Positions 44,815 to 53,212 of a DNA stretch of 64,000 nucleotides are shown here, piece by piece (positions within the stretch are counted from its first letter, which is position 1; each line of letters opens with the position of its first letter). Source of the stretch: Deltaproteobacteria bacterium HGW-Deltaproteobacteria-8. Its GTDB lineage: Bacteria; Desulfobacterota; Desulfovibrionia; Desulfovibrionales; Desulfovibrionaceae. A program made the position numbers and the translations under genes. The stretch is from the NCBI GenBank assembly GCA_002840405.1, contig PHAR01000004.1, positions 62,001 through 126,000 on the forward strand. Reading direction: 5' to 3'. Under the pieces are notes generated by a model that had not been told where the DNA came from, made no database searches, and saw only the letters and a list, made by a program, of their open reading frames with translations.

Positions 44815-46361
44815 CAGTGTCCGCCTCCTGCGGCGGCGAGGCCCATGTCCGGGCCGCCAGCGCCCAGGCCTGCCATGAGCCTCCCCACGCGGTCAAAAGC
44901 GTCTGGCGCGGTCGCGTCCACCACGCCCGCAATGCGCCCCCGGAAGAGCACCGCCACGCGCCCGGCCAGGGCCAAGGCCTCCAGCGGATCGCCGGTGACG
45001 AGAAGCACTGCTGCGGACTCGGCGGCGTGCCGGATGGCCGCGTGAACCTCGGACACGGCCAGCACGTCGAGTCCCTGGGTGGGCTGCTCCACCAGCAGGA
45101 GCGGCGCGGCCTTGGCCAGCTCCCGCGCCAGGATGAACTTCTGCAGGTTGCCGCCGGAGAGCTCGCGCGCCAAGGCCTCCGGTCCCGAGGCGGTGACGTC
45201 CAGGGCCTTGATGGCCGCAGCCGCAGCCCGTGCCCCGGCCCGGCGCGAGAAGAACGCGCCCCGGCTGCCGGTGGTGGAGAGCAGCAGGTTCTCGGCCAGG
45301 GTCAGGTCCGGCACCGTGGCCGCGCCGTGTCGGTCCTCGGGCACGTAGGCCACCAGATCGCGGCCCGTGCGCGGCCCGATGGGTCGGCCCAACACCTCGA
45401 CGCTCCCGCTCGCTGGACGCTCCATGCCGCCCAGGGTGGCGGTCAAGGCCTCCTGGCCGTTGCCCGCCACGCCCACAATGGCGAAGGTCTCCCCGCGCGC
45501 CACCTCGAAATCAATGTCGGAAAATACCGGCGGCTGGCCCTGCCCGCACAGGCCGCGCACGCGCAGCACCGCCTCGCCGGGCTTTCGCCGGGGCGCGGCG
45601 CTCTCACCGGGCAGCTCGCGGCCGACCATCAGCCCCGACAGCGCGGCCATGTTCCAGCCGTCCGGCAGCGCGGGGTCGCGCGGGAGGTTGCGCGCCACCA
45701 TGCGGCCCCGGCGCAGCACCGAGACCTCGTCCGCCGCCCCGGCGATCTCCGGCAGCTTGTGGGTGATGAGCACCACGGCCCGGCCCTCGCCGGCCAGGCG
45801 GCGCAGATTGGCATAGAGCGTGCCGATCTCGGACGGCGCGAGCACGCTGGTGGGCTCGTCAAGAATCAGAATGCGCGCGCCCAGGGCCAGCATCTTCAGA
45901 ATCTCCAGGCGCTGGCGCTCGCCCATGCAAAGCTCGGCCACGCGTCGGCGCGGGTCCAGGGCCAGGCCAAAGCGCTGGGCCAGTTCCGCCGCAGCCTTGG
46001 GGTCCGGGGCCCCGCCTGCGGCGAGGGCCAGGTTCTCGGCCACACTGAGGGCCTCAACCAGCGAAAAGCGCTGGTGCACCATGCCGATGCCCGCGCGCAG
46101 GGCCGCCGCCGGGGAGCGCAACACAAGCGGCGCGCCGGAGAGCCTCATCTCGCCCGAGTCGGGGGTCAGCCAGCCGGAGAGCATGGACATGAGCGTGCTC
46201 TTGCCCGCGCCGTTCTCACCGAGCAGAGCGTGGATGCAGCCCGCGTAGAGGTCCAGGTCCACGGCGTCGTTGGCCAAGACGCCACCGGCGCCAACAGACG
46301 CGCCAAAGCGCTTGCTCAGGCCGTGGCAGGACAACAGGGGCGGGGTTTCGCTGGAGCGCAT
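44814..46361 (-). CDS. BMP-type ABC transporter ATPase with two nucleotide-binding domains
   Basis: A 515-residue ATPase with tandem NBDs. NBD1 (about 10-245): GENGAGKSTLMSMLSG, signature-like LCMGERQRLEILKML, ILILDEPTSVL. NBD2 (about 255-500): GVAGNGQEALTA in place of a canonical Walker A, signature LSGGNLQKFILAREL, and LLLVEQPTQGLD. The non-canonical Walker A in NBD2 is normal for this family (RbsA/YufO-type). The substrate is likely purine nucleosides, judged from the BMP-type binding protein next to it. Confidence 0.93.
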   Translation of the reverse strand: MRSSETPPLLSCHGLSKRFGASVGAGGVLANDAVDLDLYAGCIHALLGENGAGKSTLMSMLSGWLTPDSGEMRLSGAPLVLRSPAAALRAGIGMVHQRFSLVEALSVAENLALAAGGAPDPKAAAELAQRFGLALDPRRRVAELCMGERQRLEILKMLALGARILILDEPTSVLAPSEIGTLYANLRRLAGEGRAVVLITHKLPEIAGAADEVSVLRRGRMVARNLPRDPALPDGWNMAALSGLMVGRELPGESAAPRRKPGEAVLRVRGLCGQGQPPVFSDIDFEVARGETFAIVGVAGNGQEALTATLGGMERPASGSVEVLGRPIGPRTGRDLVAYVPEDRHGAATVPDLTLAENLLLSTTGSRGAFFSRRAGARAAAAAIKALDVTASGPEALARELSGGNLQKFILARELAKAAPLLLVEQPTQGLDVLAVSEVHAAIRHAAESAAVLLVTGDPLEALALAGRVAVLFRGRIAGVVDATAPDAFDRVGRLMAGLGAGGPDMGLAAAGGGH

Positions 46362-46489
46362 GGGCGTGCCTCGGTGCAGAGCGTCGGCTCAAGGTAAGGG
46401 CCTGGGCCTTGAAAAAACGTGAGGGACCGGGCCGCCGCGGTCCCCCTGTCAGCAACCGTTCAATGCCGACTGTTTGAAATGGACGCGGG

Positions 46490-47605
46490 CTACTCCGGCA
46501 GCTTGCCGGACACGCCCCGCACGAACCAGCGCATGGACAGAAGCTCCTTGTCCGGGGCCTTCTCGCCCTGCTTCACGCGCACGGCTCCGGCCTGGTCCAC
46601 GATGGGTCCGGCAAAGCTCATGTCGTCGCCCTTGCCCATTTTGGCCTTGAGCGACAGGACCTTGGCCCGCACAGCCTTTGGCACAGCCTTGCCAAAGGGA
46701 GACAGGCCCACGCCGTCACCCTCGAAGCCCACGAACATCTGGTCATTCTTCCACACGCCACCCATGATCTTGCGGACGATGTCGGTGTACAGCGGCCCCC
46801 ACTGGAAGGTGGTGGAGGTCAGCGCGCAGGCCGCGCCGTACTTGGCGGCGTCGGTGCCGTAGCCGATGGCGGCCACGCCCTTCATGCAGGCGGCCTTGGA
46901 GGAGTCGGAGGTGTCGGCCATCTGGCGGATCAAGTCATGCTTCCTGCCGATGAGCACCTCAGCCAGGGTGGTCTCGTTCACCGCGTCGCGCCAGGACTTG
47001 AGCCAGACCACGGTGTTGACCTTGTCGGCGTCGTAGGGGGTTTTTGATTCCTTAAGCCCGCGCAAAAGGCCCAGGGTAAAGGCGTCGATGCCGCGCACCA
47101 CCTCGGGGATGGGCTGGGTGGCCACGGTGCCGACATTCTTGTAGCCCATGAGCCCGGCCAGATAGCCCGCCAGGTACTCGCCCTGCTCCACGCGCACCAT
47201 GTAGGTGCCCATGTTGGGCCGGGTCTTGAAGCCCGAGCAGTGCATGAACGTGACCTGGGGGAACTCGCCCGCCACCTTGTACATGGCCTCCATGTAGGTA
47301 AAGGTGGTGCCGAAGATGACATCAAAGCCCTGGCGCGCATAGTTGCGGATGACGCGCTCGGCGTCGGCCGGGGAGTGCACGTTCTCGGTGTAGGAGACCT
47401 CGACCTGGTCGCCCAGCTGCTTCTTCATATACTCAATGCCGTCGTGGTGGGCCGTGGTCCAGCCCTGGTCGTTGATGGTCTCCAGCAGCACGAAGGCGGC
47501 GCGGATTTTTTTGCCTGCGCCAGGGGCTGCGGCCTGGGCCGGGAGCGCAAGAACGAAGAAAAGGCACAGGGCCAAAAGTGCGGCACAAGGTTTCCTGAAT
47601 GTCAC
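46490..47605 (-). CDS. BMP-family (PnrA-like) nucleoside-binding protein
   Basis: A 371-residue secreted binding protein. A GTG at 47605 behind GGAGGAG is the start, giving the signal peptide TFRKPCAALLALCLFFVLALPAQAA; the ORF track is 90 codons longer. Motifs: AAFVLLETINDQGWTTAHHDGIEYMKK at the mature N-terminus and TFMHCSGFKTRPNMGTYMVRVEQGEYLAGYLAG, both typical of the BMP/PnrA family that binds purine nucleosides. It is the first gene of a four-gene importer operon and is divergent from the FmdE-like gene. Confidence 0.93.
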   Translation of the reverse strand: MTFRKPCAALLALCLFFVLALPAQAAAPGAGKKIRAAFVLLETINDQGWTTAHHDGIEYMKKQLGDQVEVSYTENVHSPADAERVIRNYARQGFDVIFGTTFTYMEAMYKVAGEFPQVTFMHCSGFKTRPNMGTYMVRVEQGEYLAGYLAGLMGYKNVGTVATQPIPEVVRGIDAFTLGLLRGLKESKTPYDADKVNTVVWLKSWRDAVNETTLAEVLIGRKHDLIRQMADTSDSSKAACMKGVAAIGYGTDAAKYGAACALTSTTFQWGPLYTDIVRKIMGGVWKNDQMFVGFEGDGVGLSPFGKAVPKAVRAKVLSLKAKMGKGDDMSFAGPIVDQAGAVRVKQGEKAPDKELLSMRWFVRGVSGKLPE

Positions 47606-47756
47606 GGGACTCCTCCTGCAAAGGTTGGCGTGGGTTGGCGGCATGAGTCGGCGGCAATTTGCGGGTTGGGCCTGAGGCCGGGCAGTCAACGCATGCCGCG
47701 CCTCTATAACGCACCCGGCGGGCCTGGGACAAGCCCTTCCTGCGGCCCCGGCCCGG

Positions 47757-47784
47757 TTGACCCTGCGCCCCCTGACACTATATT
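47757..47784 (+). promoter_or_regulatory. Sigma-70-type promoter for the FmdE-MoCF gene
   Basis: TTGACC (47757-47762) and TATATT (47779-47784) with 16-bp spacing, about 84 bp upstream of the start at 47868. It is one of the clearest promoter matches in the GC-rich part of the window. Confidence 0.55.
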
Positions 47785-47867
47785 GAAGGTTTCCGTGTTG
47801 CAAAACCGGACCAGACCGGAGGCGGACAACACAAACCAGCACCCTGCGCGGTGCGCGCGAGGCGTTC

Positions 47868-49493
47868 ATGAACATCGGCCCTTACACCTTCGAGGAATTC
47901 AAGGACAAGGCTGCGGCCTTCCACGGCTACCCAGCCCCAGGCCTCTTGATCGGCGGGTACATGGTGGAGCTGGCGCGGCGGGGCCTGCCCGAGGGCACGC
48001 TCTTCGAGGCCGTGGTGGAGACGCCCAAGTGCCTGCCCGACGCCGTGCAGATCCTGACCCCCTGCACCATCGGCAACGGCTGGGTGCGCGTGCTGAACCT
48101 GGGCCGCTACGCCGTGGCGCTGTACGACAAGTTCACGGGCGCGGGCTTCCGTGTCTGGCTCGACGTGGACAAGATGGCTCCCTACGGCGAGATCAGCTCC
48201 TGGTTCCTCAAGCTCAAGGCCAAGGCCGACCAGGACACGGACCGCCTGTTCGCCGAGATCAAGGCCGCAGGCGAGAACATCTGCTCCATCGCGCCCATCC
48301 AGATGGCCGACCACGCGCGCAAGCACAAGGGCATGGGCCGCGTGGCCCTGTGCCCCATCTGCACCGAGCCCTATCCCGCGCCGGACGGGGCCATCTGCCG
48401 GGGCTGCCAGGGCGAGTCCCCGTACCTCTGCGCGCCCGTGGCCAGCGCCGAGCCCGGCCTCACCGCCGTACCCGTGGCCGAGGCCGTGGGACAGCGCGCC
48501 CTGCACGACATGACGCGCATCGTGCCCGGCGAGAGCAAAGGGGTGGAGTTCCAGGCCGGGCAGACCTTCTCCGGCGGCGATGTCTGCCGGTTGCAGCACA
48601 TGGGCCGCGCCCACGTGTACCTTGAGCAGGACACGCCCAATGGCTTCGTGCACGAGAACGAGGCAGCGCTGGCCTTTGCCAAGCTCATGGCGGGTGACAA
48701 CGTGGTCTTTGACGAGACCCCGCGCGAGGGCAAGATCAACTTCCACGCCGCCGTGACCGGGGTGTTCGAGGTGGACCGGGAGCGCCTGGAGGCCTTCAAT
48801 CTGATCCCGGACGTCATGGCCGCCTGCCGCCACCATGGCGTGCTGGCCGAGGAAGGCAAGGGCCTGGCCGGGGCGCGGGCCATTCCGCTCTACCTCTCGG
48901 CCGAGAACTTCCGCAAGGCCCAGGCCGTGCTGGCCGCAGGCCCGCTGTTCCGCGTGCTCCCGCTCCGGGCCATGCGCGTGGGCGTGCTGGTCACCGGCAG
49001 CGAGGTCTTCCAGGGGCTCATCGAGGACAAGTTCGCGCCCGTCATCCGCGAGAAGGTGGAACGATTGGGCTCCGAGGTGGTGGCCGAGGTCATCGTGCCC
49101 GACGACACGGACAGGATCGCGGCGGCCGTGGGCGAGCTGCTGGCCCAGGGCGCAGACCTCATCATCACCACGGCCGGGCTCTCCGTGGACCCGGACGACG
49201 TGACCCGCAAGGGGCTTTTGGCCGCAGGGCTGACGGACATGCTCTACGGCGCGCCCATCCTGCCCGGAGCCATGACGCTGCTCGGCCGCATCCCCTCGCC
49301 CACGGGAACGGCGAAGGTCATGGGCGTGCCCGCCTGCGCCCTGTTCCACAAGGCCACGAGCCTGGACATCCTCCTGCCGCGCGTGCTGGCCGGGGTGGAG
49401 TTCACGCGGCGCGACCTGGCGCAGATGGCCGAGGGCGGCTTCTGCCTGAACTGCCGCACCTGCGTGTTCCCCAAGTGCGCCTTCGGCAAATAG
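47868..49493 (+). CDS. FmdE-domain and molybdopterin-binding-domain fusion
   Basis: A 541-residue protein. The N-terminal FmdE-like domain (about 10-190) begins YTFEEFKDKAAAFHGYPAPGLLIGGYMV and carries KCLPDAVQILTPCTIGNG, followed by a zinc-ribbon-like CPICTEPYPAPDGAICRGCQG. A middle region precedes a MoCF/MoeA-like molybdopterin-binding domain (about 365-510) with RVGVLVTGSEVFQGLIEDKF, ITTAGLSVDPDDVTRKG and GAPILPGAMTLLG. The C-terminal tail is Cys-rich (CLNCRTCVFPKC). FmdE is named after the formylmethanofuran dehydrogenase operon, but stand-alone FmdE proteins occur widely in anaerobes. A role in Mo/W-pterin cofactor handling or its regulation is likely; the exact reaction is unknown. Confidence 0.87.
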   Translation: MNIGPYTFEEFKDKAAAFHGYPAPGLLIGGYMVELARRGLPEGTLFEAVVETPKCLPDAVQILTPCTIGNGWVRVLNLGRYAVALYDKFTGAGFRVWLDVDKMAPYGEISSWFLKLKAKADQDTDRLFAEIKAAGENICSIAPIQMADHARKHKGMGRVALCPICTEPYPAPDGAICRGCQGESPYLCAPVASAEPGLTAVPVAEAVGQRALHDMTRIVPGESKGVEFQAGQTFSGGDVCRLQHMGRAHVYLEQDTPNGFVHENEAALAFAKLMAGDNVVFDETPREGKINFHAAVTGVFEVDRERLEAFNLIPDVMAACRHHGVLAEEGKGLAGARAIPLYLSAENFRKAQAVLAAGPLFRVLPLRAMRVGVLVTGSEVFQGLIEDKFAPVIREKVERLGSEVVAEVIVPDDTDRIAAAVGELLAQGADLIITTAGLSVDPDDVTRKGLLAAGLTDMLYGAPILPGAMTLLGRIPSPTGTAKVMGVPACALFHKATSLDILLPRVLAGVEFTRRDLAQMAEGGFCLNCRTCVFPKCAFGK

Positions 49494-49582
49494 CGCGGGC
49501 GAGAGCGCCCCATGAAGAGGGGCGGAAGGCGTTTCAAAAGCGGTGGAAAGGCGGAAACCAGGCGGACGCCTAGCCGTCTCAT

Positions 49583-50335
49583 TTATCCGTCGATGTCACG
49601 GCCCAGGTAGGCGTGCTGCACGTCGCGGTTGGCCAGAAGTTCGCGGCTGGGGCCTTCCAGGGTCACGCGGCCAGTCTCCAGCACATAGCCCCGGTCCGCG
49701 ATCTTGAGCGCGCGCCGGGCGTTCTGCTCTACCAAAAGCACGGTGAGCCCCAGGCTGTCACGCAGGGTCACGATGTGCCGGAAGATCTCGCGCGTCACCA
49801 ACGGGGCCAGGCCCATGCCCGGCTCGTCCAGCAGCAGCAGCCGGGGCCGGGCCATGAGCGCGCGGCCGATGGCCAGCATCTGCTGCTCCCCGCCCGACAG
49901 TGTGCCAGCGGCCTGCTTGCGTCGTTCACGCAGCACCGGGAACATGGTCAGAATCCGCTCCAGGTCTTCCGTCGCCTGCTCGCGCGTCTCCGCGCGGGGA
50001 CCGGCTCCCCTGCGGCCGTAGGCGCCCAGGCGCAGGTTGTCGGCCACGGAAAGCGGACTGAACACGAGTCGGCCCTCGGGCACGTGGGAGCAGCCCTCCT
50101 GCACGATCTTTTCCGGCGCGCGGCGCGAGATGTCCTCGCCCGCGAAGGTGATCGCCCCGCTGCTGGCGCGGATGAGCCCGGAGATGGTGCACAGAAGCGT
50201 GGTCTTGCCCGCGCCGTTGCCGCCGATGAGCGAGACGATCTCGCCGGGACGCACGTTCAGGCTGACGTTACGCAGGGCGTGGATCTTGCCGTAGAACACG
50301 TCCAGATTGGTTATTTCGAGCAGTGGCGCATTCAT
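49583..50335 (-). CDS. livF: LIV ABC transporter ATP-binding protein LivF (second system)
   Basis: A 250-residue ATPase. The ATG at 50335 (MNAPLLEITNLDVFYGKIHAL) is the start; the ORF track extends 47 codons into the repeat element upstream. Walker A GGNGAGKTT, signature LSGGEQQMLAIGRAL, Walker B LLLLDEPGMGLAP, H-loop VEQNARRAL and the LivF hallmark CSHVPEGRLVFSPLSVADNLRLGAYG. It is the last gene of the second LIV operon and is set off from livG by a 150-bp inverted-repeat element. Confidence 0.95.
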   Translation of the reverse strand: MNAPLLEITNLDVFYGKIHALRNVSLNVRPGEIVSLIGGNGAGKTTLLCTISGLIRASSGAITFAGEDISRRAPEKIVQEGCSHVPEGRLVFSPLSVADNLRLGAYGRRGAGPRAETREQATEDLERILTMFPVLRERRKQAAGTLSGGEQQMLAIGRALMARPRLLLLDEPGMGLAPLVTREIFRHIVTLRDSLGLTVLLVEQNARRALKIADRGYVLETGRVTLEGPSRELLANRDVQHAYLGRDIDG

Positions 50336-50350
50336 GTCTCTCTCTGCTTC

Positions 50351-50500
50351 AGGGCCTGTTTCCAAAAGATGGATTTTGTTTCCCTGGCGAGGAAAGAGGC
50401 GATTTGGGGCCAGGGAGAGTACTCCTGCGGTACAGCCCTGGCGCCAAATCGACTCATGACGACGTCCAGGGGGCAAAAGACGCTTTTCGATACAGGCCCT
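50351..50500. repeat. 150-bp MITE-like nested inverted repeat between livG and livF
   Basis: The ends are inverted repeats: AGGGCCTGTTTCCAAAAG at 50351 and the complement of CTTTTCGATACAGGCCCT at 50483-50500, 16 of 18 matching. Inside, CGATTTGGGGCCAGGG (50400-50415) pairs with CCCTGGCGCCAAATCG (50436-50451) with one mismatch, and CCCTGG/CCAGGG pairs lie between the two layers. The whole unit can fold as one long hairpin. The right end supplies two bases of the livG stop codon (TAG). No ORF lies within it and no clear target duplication is seen. Confidence 0.7.
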
Positions 50501-51272
50501 AGTCCTCGTCGTCGCCCAGGTAGGCGGCGATGACTTCCGGGTCGCGCTGGACCTGGGCCGGGGTGCCCCGGCTGATGACCTGGCCGAAGCAGAGCACCAT
50601 GACCTGGTCGCTGATGCGCATGACCAGGTCCATGTCGTGCTCCACCAACACGATGCCCAGACGGAAATGCTCGCGCACGGCCAGGATCAGGTCGGCCAGG
50701 ACCTGGGTCTCGCTCATGTTGAGCCCGGCGGCGGGCTCGTCGAGCAACAGCAGCCGGGGCCGCGCGCCCAGGGCCCGGGCCAGCTCCAGCAGGCGCTGCT
50801 TGCCAAAGGGCAGATCCTTGGCCTGGTACTTGGCCAGCTCGAACAGGCCCACGAAGTCGAGCACCTCCAGGGCCTCGTCGCGGATGGTCTTCTCCATGGC
50901 ACGGGAGGCGCGGGTGCGCAGCAGGCTGGCCCAGGCCGGAACGCGCAGGCGCGCGTGGCAGCCGGTCATGACGTTCTCCAGCACCGTCATGTTGGAGAAG
51001 ATCTCCAGGTTCTGGAAGGTGCGCACCAGGCCCAGGCGGCTGCGCTCATGCGCAGGGGCGAAGGTGATGTCGTCCGCGCCCAGGCGGAAGGTGCCGCGCT
51101 GGGCCTGGACCATGCCGGAGATGGCGTTGATCAGCGTGGTCTTGCCCGCGCCGTTGGGGCCGATGACGGCCGTGATCTCGCCCGGCAAGGCGCTCAGATC
51201 CACGCCGGCGAGGGCCTGCAGCCCGCCGAAGCGCACGCCCACGTCCGTGCAGCGAAGCAGAGGCTCAGCCAT
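50499..51272 (-). CDS. livG: LIV ABC transporter ATP-binding protein LivG (second system)
   Basis: A 257-residue ATPase starting at the ATG 51272 (MAEPLLRCTDVGVRFGGLQAL). Walker A GPNGAGKTT, Walker B LLLLDEPAAGLN, H-loop VLVEHDMDLVM, LivG-type signature region LPFGKQRLLELARAL and C-terminal DPEVIAAYLG. It overlaps livM by 8 bp. Its stop codon is formed at the edge of the inverted-repeat element, which suggests the element inserted right at the gene end and may have altered its last codons. Confidence 0.95.
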   Translation of the reverse strand: MAEPLLRCTDVGVRFGGLQALAGVDLSALPGEITAVIGPNGAGKTTLINAISGMVQAQRGTFRLGADDITFAPAHERSRLGLVRTFQNLEIFSNMTVLENVMTGCHARLRVPAWASLLRTRASRAMEKTIRDEALEVLDFVGLFELAKYQAKDLPFGKQRLLELARALGARPRLLLLDEPAAGLNMSETQVLADLILAVREHFRLGIVLVEHDMDLVMRISDQVMVLCFGQVISRGTPAQVQRDPEVIAAYLGDDED

Positions 51273-52263
51273 TGCCGCCCCCCTCCATCGGGTCCTTTTC
51301 AGCCCGCACGAACATCTTGCGCCACACAAGGCGCCACAAGCGAGAGGAGCCCCCGGCCAGGCCGTCGGGCAGGTACATCATGCACAAAACCAGGATGGCC
51401 CCGAAGAGCAGGATCTCGACGTTCTCAAAGGCGCGCAAAAACTCCGGCAGCACCGTGAGGAAGAACGCGCCCGCGATGGTGCCCGGAACGCTGGTCATGC
51501 CGCCCAGCACGACCATGACGATGAGCTGCACCGAGAACAGAAAGCCGAAGGACGCCGGGGCGATGAAGGTCAGGTAATGGGCGTAGAGCACCCCGGCCAG
51601 GCCCGCGAAGGCCGCCGAGACCACGAAGATGAACAGCTTGTAGCGCGCGATGTCGATGCCCATGGCCTGGGCCGCCTTCTCCGAGGTGTGCAGGGCGCGC
51701 AGGGCGCGGCCCACGCGCGAGTGCAGGATGTTGAAGGCCACCCAGATCACCAGCCCCAGGAGGGCGAGGATGAAGTAGTACACCGACAGGTCGCTTGAGA
51801 ACTCCACCCCGAACAGGGACAGGCGCGGGATGCCCGTGAACCCGGACGGTCCGCCCGTGACGCCCACGGTCTCGTTGAACAGAATGGACAGGATGACGCC
51901 GAAGCCCAGGGTGGCCATGGCCAGGTAGTGGCCCTTGAGCTTGAGCGCGGGCAGGCCGACGAGCGCGGCCACGCCGGAGGTCGCGCCCACCCCGGCCAGC
52001 ATGGACAGGCCCACGGGCACGCCCAGGGTGGTGGACAGGGCGGCCGTGGTGTAGGCCCCCAGGCCGTAGAACCCGGCGTGGCCAAGGGAGATCTGCCCGG
52101 CGTGCCCCACCAGCAGGCTCAAGCCCACGGCGATCATGGCGTTCAGGCAGCACATGGTCAGTACGGTCAGGTAGTAGTTGTTGCCCAGAAGCGGCGGCGC
52201 GAGCAGCAGCACCACCAGAAAGCCGCCCAGCCAGCGCATGTCGCGACGGTAGCCCACGCTCAC
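51265..52263 (-). CDS. livM: LIV ABC transporter permease LivM (second system)
   Basis: A 332-residue membrane subunit. A GTG at 52263 overlaps the livH stop (GTGA); an ATG at 52239 (MRWLGGFLVV) is an alternative. Motifs: GHAGQISLGHAGFYGLGAYTTA, LKLKGHYLAMATLGFGVI, and coupling loop RALRALHTSEKAAQAMGIDIARYKLF. Normal LivM length. Confidence 0.94.
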   Translation of the reverse strand: MSVGYRRDMRWLGGFLVVLLLAPPLLGNNYYLTVLTMCCLNAMIAVGLSLLVGHAGQISLGHAGFYGLGAYTTAALSTTLGVPVGLSMLAGVGATSGVAALVGLPALKLKGHYLAMATLGFGVILSILFNETVGVTGGPSGFTGIPRLSLFGVEFSSDLSVYYFILALLGLVIWVAFNILHSRVGRALRALHTSEKAAQAMGIDIARYKLFIFVVSAAFAGLAGVLYAHYLTFIAPASFGFLFSVQLIVMVVLGGMTSVPGTIAGAFFLTVLPEFLRAFENVEILLFGAILVLCMMYLPDGLAGGSSRLWRLVWRKMFVRAEKDPMEGGGNG

Positions 52264-53141
52264 ACCCGCTTGCCGTCCTTCTGCCCGAAGAGCCCGGAGG
52301 GCCGCACGAACAGAAGGGCCAGAAGAATGACAAAGGCCAACGCGTCCTTGTAGGCCGAGGAAATAAGGCCCGCGCCCAAAGACTCCAGCACGCCGAGGAT
52401 CAGCCCACCGGCGGCCGCGCCAAAGGGATTGCCCAGGCCGCCCAGGATGCAGGCGGCGAAGCCCTTCAAGCCCAGCATCACGCCCACGTCAAAGGAGGTC
52501 AGGGTGATGGGCGCCAGGATGGCCCCGCCCACAGCCCCCACCAGGGCCGAGATCATGAAGGACAAAAGCACCATGCGGTCCACCCCGATGCCCACCAGAG
52601 CCGCGGCCTTGGGGTCAAACGAGCAGGCCAGCATGGCCTTGCCGTGGATGCTGCGCGAAAAGAACATCTTGAGCCCGGCCAGGATGAGCAGGCTGATGGC
52701 CAGCACCCACAGGGTCTGGGGCATCAGCGCCGCACCGAAGAACGCCACGGGCGCGGCTCCGGAGAACGCGGGCAGGGCGAAGGTGTCCTTGCCCCAGAGG
52801 AGCATGGCCGCGCCCCGGATGAGGATGCTTACTCCGATGGTGATGATGACCAGGTTGATGGCCGGGCAGTCGCGCACCGGGCGGATGGCCAGGCGCTCCA
52901 CCAGCGCGCCGATGAGCGTGGTTCCGGCCACGGCCAGGACGATGGCGAGGGGCTCGGGCAGGCCGAGGGCGCGCATGAAGAACACGCTCATCATGCCGCC
53001 GAGCATAACGAACTCGCCCTGGGCAAAGTTGATGATGCCGGTGGTGTTGAAGATGATGGTGAAGCCCAGCGCCGTGAGGCCGTAGGTGGCGCCCACGGTC
53101 AATCCGGTGATGAGATATTGCAGCAGGCTGGCTTGGTCCAT
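52260..53141 (-). CDS. livH: LIV ABC transporter permease LivH (second system)
   Basis: A 293-residue membrane subunit beginning MDQASLLQYLITGLTVGATYGLTALGFTIIFNTTGIINFAQGEFVMLGG, the classical LivH N-terminus. The coupling loop SIHGKAMLACSFDPKAAALVGI and CILGGLGNPFGAAAGG are also typical. It follows livK by about 70 bp and overlaps livM by 4 bp. Confidence 0.95.
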   Translation of the reverse strand: MDQASLLQYLITGLTVGATYGLTALGFTIIFNTTGIINFAQGEFVMLGGMMSVFFMRALGLPEPLAIVLAVAGTTLIGALVERLAIRPVRDCPAINLVIITIGVSILIRGAAMLLWGKDTFALPAFSGAAPVAFFGAALMPQTLWVLAISLLILAGLKMFFSRSIHGKAMLACSFDPKAAALVGIGVDRMVLLSFMISALVGAVGGAILAPITLTSFDVGVMLGLKGFAACILGGLGNPFGAAAGGLILGVLESLGAGLISSAYKDALAFVILLALLFVRPSGLFGQKDGKRV

Positions 53142-53212
53142 GGGCTTCCAAAGACAAGACGGCCGACGGACCCGGAAGGCCCGCCGACCGCGTTGCGTGT
53201 TTGAACGTCAGG

